Shown here: in pieces, positions 63,006 to 64,000 of the stretch
Position numbering within the stretch: position 1 is the first letter of the stretch
Layout of the letters: each line of letters begins with the position of its first letter
DNA from: an uncultured Prevotella sp.
GTDB lineage: Bacteria > Bacteroidota > Bacteroidia > Bacteroidales > Bacteroidaceae
NCBI GenBank assembly: GCA_946998205.1
Contig: CAMPYJ010000001.1
Coordinates: 75,246-139,245, forward strand
DNA: 64,000 nt
Direction of reading: 5' to 3'
Program-made: the position numbers and the translations under genes
The notes under the pieces: generated by a model
Told to the model about the DNA's origin: nothing
Database searches by the model: none
The model's input: only the letters and a program-made list of their open reading frames with translations

Positions 63006-63488
63006 TTACTTCTTTTTCTTCTTCATACCAGGCTTGCGCTTACCTCTCTTCGCGGTCAGGGTGTCAGCGGGGCGCGCGGCCTGGTGCTGCATCCTGTAAT
63101 CGCGGGGCGTGCAGCCGTTCAACTTATAAAAAGACGCATAGAAAGATTGCCGATTCGAGAAGCCCACCATGTCGGAAATCTCTTCCATGTTCAAATCATG
63201 ATACCGCTTGTCGGTCAACAGCGCCATGGCCTCGTCGATACGGTACTTGTTCACGAGTGAGGTGTAGTTCACATGGAAGCGCACGTTGACCACAGCCGAG
63301 ATGTAACGCGTGTTGGTGTCCAAGTCTTCCGCCAGCTTCTTTGCCGAATAATTCTTGTCTTTGTATTTCTTCTGGATGAGAATGACATCCAGTATTTTCT
63401 CCTTCAGCTCGTCCATCAACTCTGGGCTGACCAAGGAACGGTAGGCAGCATCCTTCTCCTTTTTCTTAACAATGTTATATTTTGCCAT
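63006..63488 (-). CDS. AraC-family transcriptional regulator
   Basis: This protein of about 160 residues has the two helix-turn-helix units of the AraC C-terminal domain: AKKLAEDLDTNTRYISAVVN and ISDMVGFSNRQSFYASFYKLNGCTPRDYR. The N-terminus is short with no sensor domain. The C-terminus is very basic (GKRKPGMKKKKK). The start at 63488 follows GGGTGAT and is preferred because a -7 box TATATTTG (63531-63538, minus) covers the alternative at 63533. The target is unknown. Confidence 0.85.
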   Translation of the reverse strand: MAKYNIVKKKEKDAAYRSLVSPELMDELKEKILDVILIQKKYKDKNYSAKKLAEDLDTNTRYISAVVNVRFHVNYTSLVNKYRIDEAMALLTDKRYHDLNMEEISDMVGFSNRQSFYASFYKLNGCTPRDYRMQHQAARPADTLTAKRGKRKPGMKKKKK

Positions 63489-63530
63489 ATCACCCAAATT
63501 AAAAAAAAACCGCAACTGTTCTATTTTTTG

Positions 63531-63538
63531 CAAATATA
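63531..63538 (-). promoter_or_regulatory. -7 box of the AraC-family gene
   Basis: On the minus strand TATATTTG matches TAnnTTTG, 43 nt before the preferred start. CTTG (63562-63559), 20 nt upstream, approximates the -33 box. Confidence 0.5.
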
Positions 63539-63950
63539 TGTATATTTTTTCGTTTCATCAAGTTTTTCAACACTTTTTTGATGAGATTTCCACGGCTCTT
63601 TCATTTAACAATAGCCTTTGCTGCCATAAATCATTCATCCTTTGGGTACTTCACTCTCAAATTTACCGATTAAATGAATATAACATATTGCGTACCAATA
63701 AAAAGCAGCATGACATCTCATCATTAAACAACGAAAAACACAAAAGAATCTAAAAAACATTGCCGCAAAAGCCATTTCACGAAAGAACGTCCCGTTCTGT
63801 CTAAAGCAACGAAAAACATAGTTGCGGCATTTCACTTTTGACAAAGAGTCAGAGAAAAATCACGACGCATTTCTTTTCGCTGTTTTCGTCAGAACGCCGG
63901 CGTTCTGTGGTTTCTTCATGTCACCCGCACGTTTTCGTGTTTTCCGTTAA
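63539..63950. other. Gene-free stretch at the right edge
   Basis: Nothing coding is recognised in this roughly 410-nt region. It is AT-rich and ends at the next palindromic element. Confidence 0.6.
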
Positions 63951-64000
63951 GGGCGGTTCTATAAATTAGCTTTGTCAGATTGCGAGGCTGTTTTTGTGGT
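63951..64000 (+). mobile_element. Palindromic MITE-like element, copy 13 (cut by window edge)
   Basis: The 50 visible nt are identical to the first 50 nt of copy 1 (4979-5028), starting GGGCGGTTCTATAAATTA after a TTAA flank. Identity over this length suggests recent movement of the same subtype. Confidence 0.85.

Overview
The window reads as chromosome of a member of the Bacteroidetes, most likely a Prevotella relative. Three things point that way: promoters with the Bacteroidetes -7 box TAnnTTTG (best at 10968, 38614 and on the minus strand at 3380), secreted proteins with C-terminal type IX secretion (T9SS) sorting-like domains, and clade-typical genes such as pyrB-pyrI, long pyruvate:ferredoxin oxidoreductase, DUF4738 and DUF1573 proteins, and DPP III. 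About 40 protein genes, one tRNA-Cys and one TonB-receptor remnant are supported. Placement below family level is inference.

Layout. 0-22 kb is mostly core: secreted M6 protease, Skp/OmpH-like lipoprotein, a small membrane protein, pepD, a UvrD helicase with a built-in exonuclease, a drug/metabolite transporter, an HExxH membrane protein, an ATP-grasp-like protein, an AAA ATPase, nifJ, and a rho-uvrA-glycosyltransferase operon. 22.2-32.5 kb is an AT-rich accessory island of three large secreted proteins (two leucine-rich-repeat), each separated from its neighbours by a palindromic repeat element. 32.7-46.8 kb holds PBP1A, pyrBI, glyA, a Cys-rich small membrane protein, tRNA-Cys, a phytase-like esterase, a glycosyltransferase/flippase pair, rpsP, a TonB-receptor remnant and galE. 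47-63.5 kb holds an orphan FecCD permease, tcdA, and a minus-strand run of ten genes (AraC regulator, DPP III, AlkD-like, Fur, purA, hisS, DUF4738 lipoprotein, alpha-2-macroglobulin, DUF1573, ispH) with gaps of -8 to 94 nt, ending at a bidirectional terminator.

The main unusual finding is a dispersed family of non-coding palindromic elements: ten near-complete copies, one half copy, one copy cut by the window edge and three end fragments in 64 kb. Each has 18-bp terminal inverted repeats (GGGCGGTTCTATAAATTA and its complement) and a central palindrome (GTATAGCGAGCTATAC), and its two arms are imperfect complements, so a whole copy can fold into one long hairpin. There are two size classes, about 195 and 257 bp, differing by a 60-bp block bounded by AAAAA. 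Four copies are flanked by matching 4-bp repeats (TTAA or ATTA), as expected of a transposed MITE. No transposase is present in the window. Two copies lie between a gene's stop codon and its likely intrinsic terminator, so they should be transcribed as 3'-UTR hairpins. A second, unrelated family of intergenic repeats with shuffled palindromic words (9.6, 22.4, 32.1 and 43.0 kb) and a third pair of homologous intergenic blocks (26.1 and 31.9 kb) are also present.
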